A stretch of 64,000 nt of DNA. Origin: Rhodospirillum sp. GTDB lineage: Bacteria > Pseudomonadota > Alphaproteobacteria > Dongiales > Dongiaceae. Positions within the stretch are counted from its first letter, which is position 1, and the number at the start of each line of letters is the position of its first letter. The DNA lies in the NCBI GenBank assembly GCA_013822765.1, contig PNKY01000006.1, positions 1 through 64,000 on the forward strand. The letters are read 5' to 3'. Under the pieces are notes generated by a model. It did no database searches. It had not been told where the DNA came from and saw only the letters and a list, made by a program, of their open reading frames with translations. A program made the position numbers and the translations under genes. Below, piece after piece: positions 62,740-64,000 of this stretch.

Positions 62740-62778
62740 CGTTGCAAAACTGCGGTTTGAGGGACATGGCCGCGTTAC
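62740..62778 (+). promoter_or_regulatory. Paired CGTTGC/CGTTAC motif upstream of the HtrA-type protease gene
   Basis: CGTTGCAAAA at 62740 and CGTTAC at 62773, 33 bases apart, with GGGACATGGC between. The same layout as before the genes at 54334 and 57412. CGTTAC is the complement of GTAACG, so it may be the same half-site as the TGTAAC repeats nearby. Confidence 0.55.
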
Positions 62779-62851
62779 CGATCCGACCCCATGTTGGCTT
62801 CCAGGAGATCGGACCACCCGGTCCCACTGGTTTCCATTGTCGGAGGATCAC

Positions 62852-64000
62852 ATGCAACCCAACAACCCCCAGAACAAGACGTCGAACAGGACACGGGTCC
62901 GGCTCCTTGCAGGCGCCGCCGTCGCGACCATTCTGGGCCTGGGCGCCGTCGCGGCCCTGCCCACCGTCAGTCCCGCGGACACGACGCCGCAGACGGCTGC
63001 GCCGAGCTTCATCGCCGGCGCGCCGAGCAGCTTCGCCGACCTCGCCGCCAAGGTCTCGCCGGCGGTGGTCAACGTCTCCTCCACCCACGTCATGGTCCAG
63101 GAGCAGGGCAACGGGCAGCTGCCGTTCGACGTCCCCGAGGGTTCGCCGTTCGATCAGTTCTTCAAGCAGTTCCAGCAGCAACAGCAGCGCGAGCAGCAGA
63201 AGCATCCGCAAAAGGTCCACTCGCTCGGCTCCGGCTTCATCATCGACGCCAGCGGCTATGTCGTCACCAACAACCACGTGGTCGACGGCGCCAAGGACAT
63301 CGAGGTGACTCTGACCGACGGCTCGGTTTATCCGGCCAAGGTGATCGGCACCGACGCCAAGACCGACCTCGCCCTTCTGAAGGTCGAAGCCAAGAAGCCC
63401 CTGCCCTTCGTCCCGTTCGGCGATTCCGACAAGATGCGGACCGGCGATTGGGTGATGGCAGTCGGCAATCCGTTCGGCCTCGGCGGAACGGTGACGGCGG
63501 GCATCGTCTCGGCCCGCGGCCGCGACATCCATGAAGGTCCGTACGACGACTTCCTGCAGATCGACGCCGCAATCAACCAGGGTAACTCGGGCGGCCCGAC
63601 CTTTTCCACCGATGGCAGCGTGATCGGCATCAACACCGCGATCTTCTCGCCGAGCGGCGGTTCGGTCGGCATCGGCTTCGCCATCCCGTCGAACCTCGCC
63701 AAGCCGATCATCGCGGAGCTCAAGGACCAGGGCCACATCGACCGCGGATGGCTGGGCGTCGCGATCCAGCCGCTGACCCTGGACTTGACCCAGGGCATGG
63801 GCCTCAAGTCGGACAAGGGCGCGCTGATCTCCTCGGTGGAGGACAACAGCCCAGCCGCCGCAGCCGGCATCAAATCCGGCGACGTGGTGATGCGCTTCGG
63901 CGACCACGAGATTGAATCGCCCAAGGACTTGTCACGCGCGGTCGCCGACACCGCCAGCGGCGCCACCGTGCCGGTCAAGGTCTGGCGCGACGGCTCCGAG
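62852..64000 (+). CDS. Do/DegP family periplasmic serine protease (partial, runs off right edge)
   Basis: The first 383 residues of an HtrA protease. A membrane or signal segment lies at residues 17-36 (RLLAGAAVATILGLGAVAAL). The catalytic triad is His142 (TNNHVVDGA), Asp172 (AKTDLALLK) and Ser246 (QGNSGGPTF). A Gln-rich insertion (QFQQQQQREQQ, about residues 106-116) is in the LA loop, and the first PDZ domain begins at GWLGVAIQPL. It degrades or refolds damaged envelope proteins. ATG at 62852 follows GGAGG. Divergent from a two-component system, as degP is from CpxRA-type genes in function. Confidence 0.95.
   Translation, partial: MQPNNPQNKTSNRTRVRLLAGAAVATILGLGAVAALPTVSPADTTPQTAAPSFIAGAPSSFADLAAKVSPAVVNVSSTHVMVQEQGNGQLPFDVPEGSPFDQFFKQFQQQQQREQQKHPQKVHSLGSGFIIDASGYVVTNNHVVDGAKDIEVTLTDGSVYPAKVIGTDAKTDLALLKVEAKKPLPFVPFGDSDKMRTGDWVMAVGNPFGLGGTVTAGIVSARGRDIHEGPYDDFLQIDAAINQGNSGGPTFSTDGSVIGINTAIFSPSGGSVGIGFAIPSNLAKPIIAELKDQGHIDRGWLGVAIQPLTLDLTQGMGLKSDKGALISSVEDNSPAAAAGIKSGDVVMRFGDHEIESPKDLSRAVADTASGATVPVKVWRDGSE

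Overview
The window is about 64 kb of high-GC (roughly 65-70%) chromosomal DNA with the gene content of an alphaproteobacterium, probably from the Rhodospirillales or Hyphomicrobiales; the genus cannot be fixed from the sequence. The reasons are the soluble NAD-dependent formate dehydrogenase operon (fdsGBA-fdhD-fdsD), an HWE-type histidine kinase with an AhpD-like input domain, GC-rich ORFs with many ATGA overlaps, and two families of palindromic intergenic repeats. I saw no rRNA, tRNA, CRISPR array, insertion sequence or phage gene. Both edges cut a gene: a collagen-like surface adhesin on the left (minus strand) and a DegP/HtrA protease on the right (plus strand).

Layout. 0-6 kb: start of a giant adhesin, then a minus-strand polyamine-type ABC transporter operon (binding protein, ATPase, two permeases) ending in a DUF1989 protein. 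6-10 kb: alcohol dehydrogenase, small secreted protein, phytanoyl-CoA dioxygenase-like enzyme, proteins of unknown function and a dioxygenase gene remnant. 10.7-12.3 kb: a frameshifted AhpD-domain histidine kinase carrying a 9-bp tandem repeat. 12.4-20 kb: AAA ATPase, cupin, lipoprotein, an NMT1/THI5-type ABC transporter, a VOC protein and an AraC regulator. 20-28.4 kb: ATP-grasp protein, ankyrin protein, sensor kinase with a membrane partner, ferredoxin-NADP reductase, DoxX, and an acyltransferase fused to a cyclic-nucleotide-binding domain. 28.6-35.6 kb: the formate dehydrogenase operon with its LysR gene. 35.6-39.5 kb: glutathione transferase, YaiI, two VOC proteins, AraC, a Cys-rich lipoprotein and a GNAT enzyme.

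39.6-45 kb is the most unusual part. A protein with two tandem copies of an unrecognised domain, a small coupled ORF, a nitrile-hydratase-leader-like (NHLP) peptide and a YcaO protein are grouped round a large BTAD/TolB-like/TPR regulator. This looks like a minimal ribosomal natural-product (RiPP/TOMM) locus without the usual dehydrogenase, transporter or peptidase, next to several very small ORFs.

45.6-64 kb: XRE-cupin regulator with a transaminase and alanine dehydrogenase; cupredoxin; DUF2218 protein and a YqjI-like PadR regulator; a type III polyketide synthase with a methyltransferase; DHA2 exporter; cytochrome P460; MarR regulator facing a methyltransferase across two palindromic operators; VTT and flippase-like membrane proteins; and a two-component system divergent from the HtrA protease. 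The promoter region of the protease shares a paired CGTT(G/A)C motif with two paralogous small periplasmic protein genes at 54.3 and 57.4 kb, which suggests a local envelope-stress regulon.
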